The notes under the pieces are model-generated. The model was not told the DNA's origin. It saw only the letters and a list, made by a program, of their open reading frames with translations, and did not search any database. Positions 34,903 to 44,631 of a stretch of DNA of 64,000 nt are shown in pieces. The stretch comes from Polytrichum commune (taxonomy: Eukaryota > Streptophyta > Polytrichopsida > Polytrichales > Polytrichaceae), in NCBI GenBank assembly GCA_950295325.1, contig OX485805.1, positions 54,708,758 to 54,772,757 of the forward strand, read 5' to 3'. How positions within the stretch are numbered: position 1 is the first letter of the stretch; every line of letters starts with the position of its first letter. The position numbers and the translations under genes were made by a program.

Positions 34903-37263
34903 ATGGAAGACATTCATAAGGACCTCCTCCAGGGTCCAATCATTGATGGTTCCAATCTTGAGATTGAAGAATCCGCCAAAACCAAATATTTCAATAGTTG
35001 TTTGGTTTTAGGTCCTGACAACTCTCAGAATCTTCTTGAATCAAGTTGCAATACTTCCACATTGATAGAGTATGCAAGGAGAAGGATTGATTTGCAAGAT
35101 TACAAAGGAGCATTGGTGTACCTTGAGAGAGCCAATGATCTTGACCCTAAATGTGCAGTGACCTTGGAATATCTTGGAGAGGTGAAGAGAAATTTGGAAG
35201 ATTTCTCTGGGGCCTTGGAGAAATTTAACTGTGCTAACCTATTGAAAGGTGACCAGTCTTCCATTCTCTCCCTTCGAGGCGTGGTGCAACGAGAGCTACA
35301 CAATTATCGTGCAGCACTCGAAGATCTTGATAAGGCTAACGATCTCGACCCCGACAATGCATTCATTCACCAACAAAGAGGAGTTGTCAAGAGATTGATG
35401 AACGACTTCAAAGGAGCTTTAGAGGATCTTGATAAGGCCAATAATTTGATGCCCAAGAATGCTTTCACTCTTACACAACGAGGTGTAGTGAAAAAAGAAG
35501 TAAGAGATTTCGAAGGAGCACTCCAAGATTTGAATGATGCCAACACTCTTAATCCCACAGATGCCTTCAATCTTAGGCAACGGGGATCCGTAAACAAATC
35601 ATTGATGAAATACGAAGAAGCCCTTGTTGATTTGAATAAGGCAAATGAGATCCACCCTAATCATGGTTACACATTGGGGGTTCGAGGGATAACCAAGAAA
35701 GAGCTACACGATTTTGAAGGTGCTCTAGAAGACTTCAATAAGGCTAATGAATTGGATGCCAATGATGTCTTTGTGTGTGAAAGGGGTGTGACCAAGAAAG
35801 CATTGGAAGATTTTGGAGGAGCGCTTGAAGATTTTGACTTGGCCAATTCCATCAATCCAAAAAACGCGTTCATCTTGAAGCAACGTGGGGCAGTAAGAAG
35901 AGAAATGAAGGATTTTGAAGGAGCTTTGAAAGACTTAGATATGGCCAACAATTTGGAACCATCTGATGCATATTGTTTGGTAGAACGAGGCATGACAAAG
36001 AAAGAATTGGAGGATTTCACAGGTGCCTTGGATGACTACAACATGGCCAATGACCTTGACCCCACAAATTCATTTATACTTCGTCAAAGAGGATCCTTGA
36101 GAAGACTGTTGAAGGATTATAATGGGGCACTCAAAGACTTGAATGCAGCAGATGAGAATCAACCAAACAACGCTCATATTCTAAAGGAAAGAAGTCGTGT
36201 TAAACTAGAATTGAGAGATTATTTTGGAGCCAGGGAAGATTCAAGCAAATCTTTTAGATTGGGAAGCAATCACGAGTTTTCTTTCAAACATGGACCCCAA
36301 AGGTTACCTATACAATCATCCATTCATGTAAACCCAAGGACACCAGACAAAAAAAAAGTGAAAACATGTGTGCCAAGCGCATTGTGGATTGATCATAAAG
36401 AATTAATATCCCAAAAGATTTTGGGCCGTGGGAGTTATGGGCATGTACATCAATGTAAATGGAAAAACCAAATAGTCGCTGTAAAATACTTGGAAACAAG
36501 TCCCAATTCGCAAGAGTTGTTTGAACATGAGGCAACAATGTTGGCTACACTTCATCATCCCCGGGTTGTAAGGTTGCTTGGTTGTGGATTTGATAAAGAA
36601 AACAATGGAGGCATTTTGGTTATGGAGCTCATGACTAACAACCTTCGCAACACTTTAAACCATCATAAACTGAAAGAAGGTTGTTCTTTTAGTCTTGATG
36701 TGGCAGTTGACATCATGACCAAAATTGCTGAAGGTATGGAATTCCTACATGGTGAAATGGTTTTACACAGAGATTTGAAATCCAACAACATCCTTGTAAG
36801 TCCTTCGGACAATGGGTTCTATGATGTGAAGATTGCAGACTTCGGCGTCTCAAAATGCAACCCTTTTGCATCTAAATTTTACTCAATGCAAGTTGGAACC
36901 ACGCTATGGAAAGCACCAGAGACATTCAAAGTTGTTTCATGTGGACAATATTCATGGGCTGCTGATGTTTGGAGTTTTTCCATCACTTGCTACGAGATTT
37001 TAAGTGGAGAACTCCCATATCATAATGAGGAAATTTCCTTTGAAGATTTTGGAAAGAAATTACAACTCGGTTTGCGCCCTAAATTAGATCCAAGTTTTTG
37101 CCCCCCAGTTTTATCATCATTGCTCAAAAAATGTTGGTCCCTCAACCCACAAACTCGACCAAAATTCTCAAAGATATGTAAAGTACTTAGACTATATCGA
37201 AATTTAATACTGGAGGACCTTAGTTGTGACTTTAGAACAGGAGATGTATTCTATATGAAGTAA
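34903..37263 (+). CDS. TPR-repeat protein kinase (786 aa), paralogue of 15626-18055
   Basis: A single open frame with ATG at 34903. About 12 TPR-like 34-residue units occupy residues 40-450 (for example DFKGALEDLDKANNL). A kinase domain follows with GRGSYGHV at 508, VAVK at 528, HRDLKSNN at 622, DFG at 646 and APE at 671; all catalytic positions are kept. It lacks one N-terminal repeat relative to the first gene, and the unit around NELDANDVFVCERG is shortened. It is probably a cytosolic Ser/Thr kinase with a TPR scaffold. A Stowaway-like MITE starts 20 bp after the stop and may supply the 3' end of the transcript. Confidence 0.85.
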   Translation: MEDIHKDLLQGPIIDGSNLEIEESAKTKYFNSCLVLGPDNSQNLLESSCNTSTLIEYARRRIDLQDYKGALVYLERANDLDPKCAVTLEYLGEVKRNLEDFSGALEKFNCANLLKGDQSSILSLRGVVQRELHNYRAALEDLDKANDLDPDNAFIHQQRGVVKRLMNDFKGALEDLDKANNLMPKNAFTLTQRGVVKKEVRDFEGALQDLNDANTLNPTDAFNLRQRGSVNKSLMKYEEALVDLNKANEIHPNHGYTLGVRGITKKELHDFEGALEDFNKANELDANDVFVCERGVTKKALEDFGGALEDFDLANSINPKNAFILKQRGAVRREMKDFEGALKDLDMANNLEPSDAYCLVERGMTKKELEDFTGALDDYNMANDLDPTNSFILRQRGSLRRLLKDYNGALKDLNAADENQPNNAHILKERSRVKLELRDYFGAREDSSKSFRLGSNHEFSFKHGPQRLPIQSSIHVNPRTPDKKKVKTCVPSALWIDHKELISQKILGRGSYGHVHQCKWKNQIVAVKYLETSPNSQELFEHEATMLATLHHPRVVRLLGCGFDKENNGGILVMELMTNNLRNTLNHHKLKEGCSFSLDVAVDIMTKIAEGMEFLHGEMVLHRDLKSNNILVSPSDNGFYDVKIADFGVSKCNPFASKFYSMQVGTTLWKAPETFKVVSCGQYSWAADVWSFSITCYEILSGELPYHNEEISFEDFGKKLQLGLRPKLDPSFCPPVLSSLLKKCWSLNPQTRPKFSKICKVLRLYRNLILEDLSCDFRTGDVFYMK

Positions 37264-37283
37264 ACAATTGACCAATATTGATA

Positions 37284-37490
37284 CTCCCTCCTCCCAAAAT
37301 GATTGCCCTATCCCCTAGAGTAATTTGTCCCAAAATGATTGTCTGAGATCAAATATTTATAGATTTTTTTGATGTCGAAATTGTTTGGCACACCAAATTG
37401 TTTGGCAAAATTTTCTACATCAACAAATTCAAGAAACAGTTGAACTCGGACATTCATTTTGGAACATAAAACTCTCTCGGGGGGGGGCAC
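37284..37490. mobile_element. Stowaway-like MITE in the 3' flank of the kinase gene
   Basis: TA (37282-37283) precedes CTCCCTCCTCCCAAAATGAT, close to the Stowaway terminal sequence (CTCCCTCCGTTCC...). The right side carries ATTCATTTTGGAACATA in inverted orientation and ends in a G run. The exact right boundary and its TA are unclear. Confidence 0.5.
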
Positions 37491-38125
37491 TGGCGAAAAA
37501 CGTAGGAACTACGTGCGATAAAATATAGGGTCTTGTATAAAAATTTGGCGTAAAATTTGTAAAATTATTAGATGTAGTATAGGGTGCTCTGGGATTGTGA
37601 AACATGATTATATGTAATATAGCATTTGACAAAACATGATTAAATTACCTAAGTGGTACATATAAATTAGCATGGAGAAAAAGCGATAGTTTCAAAAATT
37701 AAATACTTTGCCACCAAAATATGGCATGTTCTATATAGGAAGGGTTCAAAAGATAAGGGTGAAGGTTGGTACCAAGTGGGGCAATTGTTGGCAACCCATT
37801 GACTTGATGAAACGTGCAGTCCAGAACGGAAATAAAGAAACGCTCTTCCCAACTGCTATGGCTTACCTCCATTGGTTCAAAAAACAGCCGGGTCTCAACA
37901 AATATAAGTATGTTGAGAGTGATTGTGTGTGTGGGTTGATGTGGATGCTATTATCTCAACTGTGTCTCTAGTGTATGAATCAACTAGCAAAATCTACACC
38001 TTAGATGAGGTAGATGCAAACTCATTGAGTGAGTTCATTTCATATAAAAAATAAAACCTGCTAAATTTGTACTATCTCACACATGTGGAGATATAATTTG
38101 GAAAAGGGCTGAATGATCATTAAGG

Positions 38126-38503
38126 TAGGGGTGGCAATTTCCGTGCGGGTCCTAAAGTCGACCACTATGTCGGAAGCACCTTTCTAGGTGCTTTTACCTG
38201 GGTTTACAAAAACACTTATCAAGGTGCTTTTACCGTTCACAGCGCTGCCAACATTTCATTGGCTGCCAGCGGTCGGTTTTAGAAATCCACCCGGTGGATA
38301 TACCACGTACCCTATGTGCGAGTGTTGGTCACTCTACAAGGTTTCCTTTAAAAATTTGTAGGAAATCATAAACATGCCGGAAAATTTTGTTTTTTTCATA
38401 GTTGCTCTTGCACCAGCTTTGCGGAGCGCTCAAAATTTATAAAAAAAAAATTGAGCATCCCAACTAGGCACATCTGAAATTTGGACGGAAATAGCCACCC
38501 CTA
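38126..38503. mobile_element. hAT-like MITE
   Basis: TAGGGGTGGCAATTTCCGT at the left matches the inverted ACGGAAATAGCCACCCCTA at the right. TAGGGGTGGCAA-type ends are common in plant hAT elements. No clear 8-bp duplication and no coding content. Confidence 0.55.
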
Positions 38504-39299
38504 CCTTAGTATACCTTGAAATCTGTAGTAGTCATTTTAGTTCGAGTACCCTCATATCTCCCACATGTGTAAATGGTAGCCTAGCTATTTTAGGTGGATT
38601 TTGCTTGCATGGCGTGGGATTTTCCTCCAATGTGTAGGATTGGAAGATCAAGGCATCAATTGTAGGGCTTCTGCAAACCTTGTAAATGTGACTTTGAGAC
38701 ACATGTGGCTGGCCTGTTCCCTAAGACCTCAAGGTTCCTAACTGTGTTATCCAACACAATTTTTATTCGTTGGCTCGTGTTGCTTAATGACATGTAATTG
38801 CAATCTTTTGTTGTTATTGTTTAGTGTTTTGCTTTGCCCGGACTTCAGTGTGACCCTGAACCCTAAACCCTAGTAAATGTTTGTTTCTCTTACTCTGTAC
38901 ACGTGTTTCTAACGAGAATTCTACTGTATCATACACTTTAAGGAATGGGGGCAATCAGGGGAAAAAAAATTACATATAAGTAATATAGGGTACCATAAAA
39001 TCAACCATCCAAGAATTTATAATTACCAATAGGGTGCAAATAATCACAACAATTTACCATTATTTCAAAAATTAGCATCCCTTATAATCCTTTCTCATAG
39101 GTAAATAGCCCCCATTTTAATAGGTCATTATCGCAGGTGTATGCAAAACATACAAGGGAGTGCCCCCCCCGAGGCTCACAATGGTATTTGCTTACAATTT
39201 TTTCCTAAAAAGTATCATCTACAAGAGCCTATATCACTCTAATCTTCAAACACTGTACATATGGGTGTAACCACAATAAAGTAGACAACTCTTGATCCC

Positions 39300-39890
39300 T
39301 CAAAAATTAAGCGAAAGTGATTCAAACTATAAATAGTAACTTTGAATTTTGTGAAAACAAACATCATGAATTATTAAGAACAACATATCGATTTACAAAG
39401 CCAAAACATTTTATGTTGGAAAAACCAAATAAAAAAAAAACATATTATGGAAGATGGTGCAAGTGGTGTGCAAGTGGTGTGCAAGTAGGAATTATTGAAT
39501 GTCAAGTAATTGTTCAAACCTTTTTAAAAATATGATAGTATGATATTAAATTGATGAATTTCCAGTTTCTTTATGATGATGCCCCCAAGTTAATAATGAA
39601 TTAAAGGAATATGAAAAATCCAAGTGCAAAATATTTAAGGTTATGAAATTTACATCTATTTAACAAGATCTAATCATGTTTTTTAGCATTGCTTTTAATG
39701 ATAAGCTTTGAAGATGTCATTTTGATATTCTATAATTGAGCACTAAACACAACATTAAAAGGGCACTTAAAAAAAAACCCAATTTAAGCAACATTCTACT
39801 ACTACTTTTAGGTGTTTGACCTTATAAAACGGGGTTCTCGTAAATGGGAGCAATGTTTTTAGACCATTTTACCATGCTTGCACATATTTG
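39300..39890. repeat. Dispersed repeat, copy 2 of 2
   Basis: Same-orientation relative of 18540-19100. It has a local duplication of the GCAAGTGGTGT motif (near 39455-39480) that the other copy lacks. Confidence 0.6.
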
Positions 39891-42117
39891 TTGTGGAAGC
39901 CAAGAACCAAACACAACCCAAACAACTCATGTTGTTGGGTTTAATCATTATAGCCCACCAAACAATTATGCACTTTGTTGTTGCAATATCACCAAGGATT
40001 CATTACAACACTTGACAGTTTCATGGCGGCACCCTCCCATTGGCAATAAACCTGAGTTGGCCTTTGCCGCCGGTCCACACTCCTTACCGCCCATCCTGCA
40101 CCCTATCAAATTCAAGACTTCACATTCTCCCCAAAGGTTACTTTCTTACTTGGGATCCAAGTTAGCAAGGTGTTTGCCATAGTATACTTTATCGTGTTTG
40201 CTCTTTTGAGCCTATCTTGTCAAGTGGGAGGCTTGCATGATGATGTGAGGAGGTGTTAGTCTCTTGCCAAGTCAACGTTTAGAGCAATAAAGTGTAAATA
40301 ATCATTGTCCAAGAAAGAAAAATAAAATAAATTGTTAGTTTTCGTGATGAAGCAAGCATGAACAAAGAGTATATTTGCTCGCAAGCTAGTACCTCTTTCA
40401 ATGGGGGACCTGTATTGAGTGTCCATAATAGGTCACCAACTAAACTAGGAGCAAATACCTTAACCCTTTGTTGCCACTCAAAAAGGAGTGGTGTGACAAT
40501 AAAGCCAAATTATGTCTAAACATCTAGGCCCCCAAGCGGCATAAAGATTCTTTCATATTTTAAAATTAATTAGGTGCAATTTTTTTAATTTTTTTAATTT
40601 TTAAAGGAGATTGATATCATATTGATGCTCCAAAGTGATTTCGAAACTTATAGAAGTTCACCAAAACTTGAATGAGAAAATAATTTTCTTACCATTGTTG
40701 CCTGTTGTAAGGATTAGCTAACTTTAGTAGTATTAGACAACACCCCCGAACCAATTATGCTTTAAAATTTGGCATTCAAGCTCATTGTGTGAGACACTCA
40801 TCATCCAATCAACAAACTTTGACCATCTCCAGAATAGGCACATATACTCCAAAGTTTAAATTCCAATGTATATCTATTCTAAACATGTAGTATTAACTCT
40901 AATTATTTGAGGAGCGTTGATCCATTCCATCATCCAAAATTTAAAAATAGATTGTCACCAGTGCCTTAACATGAGAAAGTCTCTTGAAACTTTATGACTA
41001 TCGAATCTTCTCAAATTTTGTTAACATGTAGAGTTCTTCCCCCAGGTACGCAACTCCCATATTATATGCGTGGGGCATCTGCTTTAAAACAACTTAGAGG
41101 ATGGCTTTTGTAAAAATGATATCAAATTATATAAAAAGAAAAGGACCAAAAAGTTGGATGAGGGCCAAATTAAATAAAATGAGATGTAGAAAAAATTGGG
41201 TTGAATACTTAATAATAAAAACAAACTCCACAATGTATATAAAGAATTGAAACACCTACTTTTTAATCTTTGTATAGTGTCTAATTTTAGAAGAACTACA
41301 TGAGTAGTTGCCTCCCATTAAATTTAAAAGTCATTAGAATTTTTAATTTATATTTAAAAATATTAAAATTTCATTAAAAACTCAAAAAATTGGGTAGTTT
41401 GGCCTATGGTGTCTATATTTTAAGAATCATATAATTATATTTTTAATGTAATTATATGTTTCAAGGAATATTCATTTACTATATATAATTACATTTTTGG
41501 ATTTCTTGTTAGAAGGGCTATAAGAGCTTCCTACATTAAAATTTTTTTGATCACTTGTGATTGGACTAAAATGCATTATAAGTGATTATAATCAGGGCCA
41601 TATAATATGGGAGCTGTGTACCCAGGGTTTTTCCTTCCCAAATCTTCATAATGGAGTTTGGTTTCCGTAGACAAGTGGCCAATCATAAAATATGTTGGTA
41701 AGTGTGGACTAAGTTAACACTATATTCGGTATTTGGAGACTTTTTGTTGATTATGAGACTATATAAGGATGCACATTTCAAAAATGGACCAGTAATGACG
41801 ACTAAAAATCCCATATGTATAATGGTATGCTACTATTATTATACATAAAGGCATGGAAGTGAACAAAAATGTGAGGCATACATGAAAATAGTTGCGTATG
41901 AAATGACAAATCGTTATGAATGGAAGGGAAGATGCGAAGAATGAATGGAAGTTGAATGAATTAATTGGGATAGAAATACAATTATAATGGAAATACCATC
42001 AATGTCTTGAGTAACTTGGAATAGCATAGAAAGTAAGCACTTAAATATGTTCTACACCTAAGCCCATTTAGGGAGTCCGTCCCACTAGTACGCTTCTAGT
42101 CACACTAGTCCGACCCA
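39891..42117. other. AT-rich intergenic DNA
   Basis: No gene or repeat structure recognised up to the stop codon of the copy 2 block at 42118. Confidence 0.45.
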
Positions 42118-43102
42118 CTATTTTTTTTTGGCGGCTAAGTCTTTTTTTTTGGCGGCCTCCATGGCTCTAAAAATCTCAGGCCCACGACTGAATCCTTGTG
42201 TGTTGCCTGGATAGGAATATGTGTCGTTCTTGCATGTTTCAGGACGCGCTCCCGAATTGTACGAGGTGGTATTATAAGTAGAATACGAGGGCGTTTGCGA
42301 AAGGGAACGTCTTGCGCTTCTCCGGAGGGCCAAACAACGATCGGACTCGGAAGATGCGGCCTTGAGGGCGTGCCTATCCAAGGAGGACGTGGAGGAGGGC
42401 CGGGCACCAAGCGAGCGGGTAGCCACCTGCGAAACAGCGTCATAGGAAGATAAGAATAGGAATGGAGTGGGGAAAATAATGAGGGCGGTTTGGGATGGGC
42501 GCTCGTAAAGAGAACGGCACGCAAACGGAAGACAAGGAAAGCAAAAGCGGGAAAGGGGTTTAGGGTTGAGGAGGGCACCTTGGCTTTGGGGACGTCCATG
42601 CGGGGAACGGTGGGAACGAGGGGGGCGTCGACGGGAGCATCCGGAGCCGATGGAACTATTGCAATGTTGGATGGCGGGGGGGGGGGGGGGGGGAGTCGAG
42701 GCGTGGAGGGCCCACGATCGCGGAGGACGTTGTGGGGGGAGGAACGGAGTCGGCGGGGGAGGTGTGGCAACGGGGGCCTTCCATGCGGAGACGGTGGCTC
42801 GGCCCGCGACGAGCGACGGCGTCGTCCCTCGAGGGCGAGAGGTGTCCCAAACGAACGAGCGTCCGTTTCTCCTTGGAGAGGGGGGAGGGCGACGGGGCGT
42901 ACGCGCGGGGGACAAGTGTTGGGGGCGGGCTGTTGACGACGCCGTCGTCGCGGGAGTAATCCACGGCCGAGGCCGCGTCGACCGCCGAGAAGTGGTAGAG
43001 GGATGGCATTTGGAAGTCCGTGACATCGCGGGAAGGGGATGCGGGGGGCGAGAGGCGACGGGAAGAGCCGTCGACCACAGGGGCGTCGCATATGGGGGCA
43101 GA
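42118..43102 (-). CDS. Ser/Pro-rich protein with basic tail (copy 2), exons approximate
   Basis: Likely exons are 43102 to about 42579 (after a CCCATAG acceptor) and 42426-42118 (after TTTCGCAG). The first encodes SAPICDAPVVDGSS, an acidic stretch, VVNSPPP and a long Pro-rich region. An 18-G run at 42676-42693 makes its frame uncertain. The second encodes VATRSLGARPSST, YNSGARPETC, GFSRGPEIFRAMEA and a Lys-rich end. Both exons are conserved in copy 1 (3183-3968), which argues for a real gene. No known domain; predicted disordered. No Met start is visible after the conserved HAD stop at 43214, so it may be a downstream gene with an unseen first exon or alternative 3' exons. Confidence 0.4.
42676..42693. 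repeat. G18 homopolymer in coding exon
   Basis: Eighteen consecutive G on the plus strand, Pro codons on the minus strand. The length is likely unstable or mis-assembled. Confidence 0.9.
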
Positions 43103-43213
43103 CTATGGGCAAGAACAAGAACAACAACAATCACAACAACAAAAGACATCCAAAAACGGGGCAAGCATTAGATATGTGAACCACATGATAACAAGCAAAG
43201 ACATGGAGGCATT

Positions 43214-43966
43214 TCAAATCAATTTATTGAGTTTGGCGAGCCTCATGATGCTCTTATATACATTATCGCGGGGGCTTAGCGCCGCATTGCCGAAGGGGTT
43301 GGACCTAACAAAAAATGGGATGCTACCGGCGTGGAGCACGAGCCTTCTAAGGTAGGGGGCTAGCCTATCGACCAAAAAGGTGTCTTGCCTATCGCCGGTC
43401 CAAGTGTCCGGGAAGATGACGTTGCCCGGGGGGTTCAACACGCTCTTGGTGGGACTGTCGTCGATCAAGACGGTGTTCTCAGGAGTCGGCCACCACCCGT
43501 GGGGCGTCCCCTGCAGACGGGGGACGCCTTGCCAGAGTCTTGAGCGGAGGACCTTGAGGAACTGTTGTCCTCCGCCTCGACCGCCAAACTTGGGCACCGG
43601 TTGGCCCTTCTCGTCGAGCAGCTCGTCGCATTCCTCTTGGCCGAGGACGAGGCAAGGGCGCGGGAGATCACGGAACAAGAAGTCGACGATGGGCTCCGTG
43701 TTCTCCATGACCATGGAGCTCCACACAACGACGTGGGCGAACTCGACCACCTCGCGAAGGAAGTCGCGCAGGCCGGGACGGGCGCGGACAGCCTTGCGGT
43801 TTATGAGGGTGTCGAGCTCGCCGTCATAGTCCCTTTCGTCGGGGTGACGGAAGGGACGTGTGGGAACCCTGGGGATGTGTTGGGTGTGACACAAGACCCC
43901 GTTGAGGTCAAAAACTATAAAAGGCTTGTTCCTGGTTCGAGGTCCACTGGTCGAGGGGTTGCGACC
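43214..43966 (-). CDS. FCP1/NIF-like HAD phosphatase exon (copy 2), probably exon 4 of the upstream gene
   Basis: The frame opens after TAG at 43967-43969 and runs to TGA at 43214. It encodes LFIVFDLNGVLCHTQ (HAD motif I, DxN in place of DxD), VVVWSSMVMENTEPIVDFLF, NTVLIDDSPTKSVLNPPGN and FFVRSNPFGNAALSPRDN, ending KLNKLI. This order matches plant NLI-interacting-factor/FCP1-like phosphatases. No Met precedes motif I, so the exon must be reached by splicing. ATAG at 43967-43970 is a phase-0 acceptor compatible with the AAAGAG/GTAACT donor of exon 3 at 44605. The product would be a C-terminal phosphatase-like domain on the ParB/methyltransferase-like protein. Asn at the second motif I position may alter or abolish activity, though plant NIF-like proteins often have DLNG. 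Confidence 0.7.
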   Translation of the reverse strand, partial: GRNPSTSGPRTRNKPFIVFDLNGVLCHTQHIPRVPTRPFRHPDERDYDGELDTLINRKAVRARPGLRDFLREVVEFAHVVVWSSMVMENTEPIVDFLFRDLPRPCLVLGQEECDELLDEKGQPVPKFGGRGGGQQFLKVLRSRLWQGVPRLQGTPHGWWPTPENTVLIDDSPTKSVLNPPGNVIFPDTWTGDRQDTFLVDRLAPYLRRLVLHAGSIPFFVRSNPFGNAALSPRDNVYKSIMRLAKLNKLI

Positions 43967-44116
43967 TATCTCCGGGGGGTCCTGTGATGAACAACGCGAC
44001 TAGTTTAATTCTATGATCCAATAATGAAATTTTTGCGTTCAAAATAAAGACGATGCATTATGGGAAAAGAGGAGGAAGTAAGGAGGGTTCAAGGAAATAT
44101 GCACAAGGGCACAATT

Positions 44117-44264
44117 ACGAACGACCGTTCGTGAATGAAGGTTGCGGGGGCGGTGCGCATCATTTACGAACGCTCGTTCGTGAGCGCGGATGCATACATA
44201 TACGAACGCTCGTTCGCGAAGGAAGTCGAGAGGGGGTCGCACAGTTTTACGAACGAGCGTTCGT
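44117..44264. repeat. Four family-2 palindromes in intron 3
   Basis: Core ACGAACG-NN-CGTTCGT at 44117 (AC), 44166 (CT), 44202 (CT, last base changed) and 44249 (AG). All lie between the phosphatase exon and exon 3. Here the 3' flank is GA rather than AAA. Confidence 0.95.
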
Positions 44265-44557
44265 GAGTGAGGTGTGTATGCAAAGAATGCAAAGACGCGC
44301 AAGAGCACAGACAACACAAGACGCGAGAATATGCAATAAGTTGTGGTCATGCGAGCAGAGATCGTCTGCTCATATATTAATTCGGTGAATATGTACAATT
44401 GTCTCGCGTGATAATCTATCAAAATTTCCTAAGGAAAAAATCCAGTGTCCTACAAAATTGATCGGCCCAAGGGATCACGTAGAAAAAGGCTCGCGCGGGC
44501 AACGTGATGTCGATGGAGTTGAAGCGCCAAGAACACAACGCGGGGGTTAGTGATGTT

Positions 44558-44631
44558 ACGAACGCGCGTTCGTAAAACATTTGGCATTCTCAGAGATCAG
44601 TTACCTCTTTGGTTAACGAACGCGCGTTCGT
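44558..44631. repeat. Two family-2 palindromes around the exon 3 donor
   Basis: 44558-44573 (centre CG) is in intron 3. 44616-44631 (centre CG) is in the last codons of exon 3, read as TNARS, about ten bases before the GAG/GTAACT donor. Confidence 0.95.

Noticed and set aside
42851..42866. ACGAACGAGCGTCCGT, one mismatch to the family-2 core
   Set aside because: It lies in conserved coding sequence (KEKRTLVR) and lacks the T-rich flanks. Not counted as a site.
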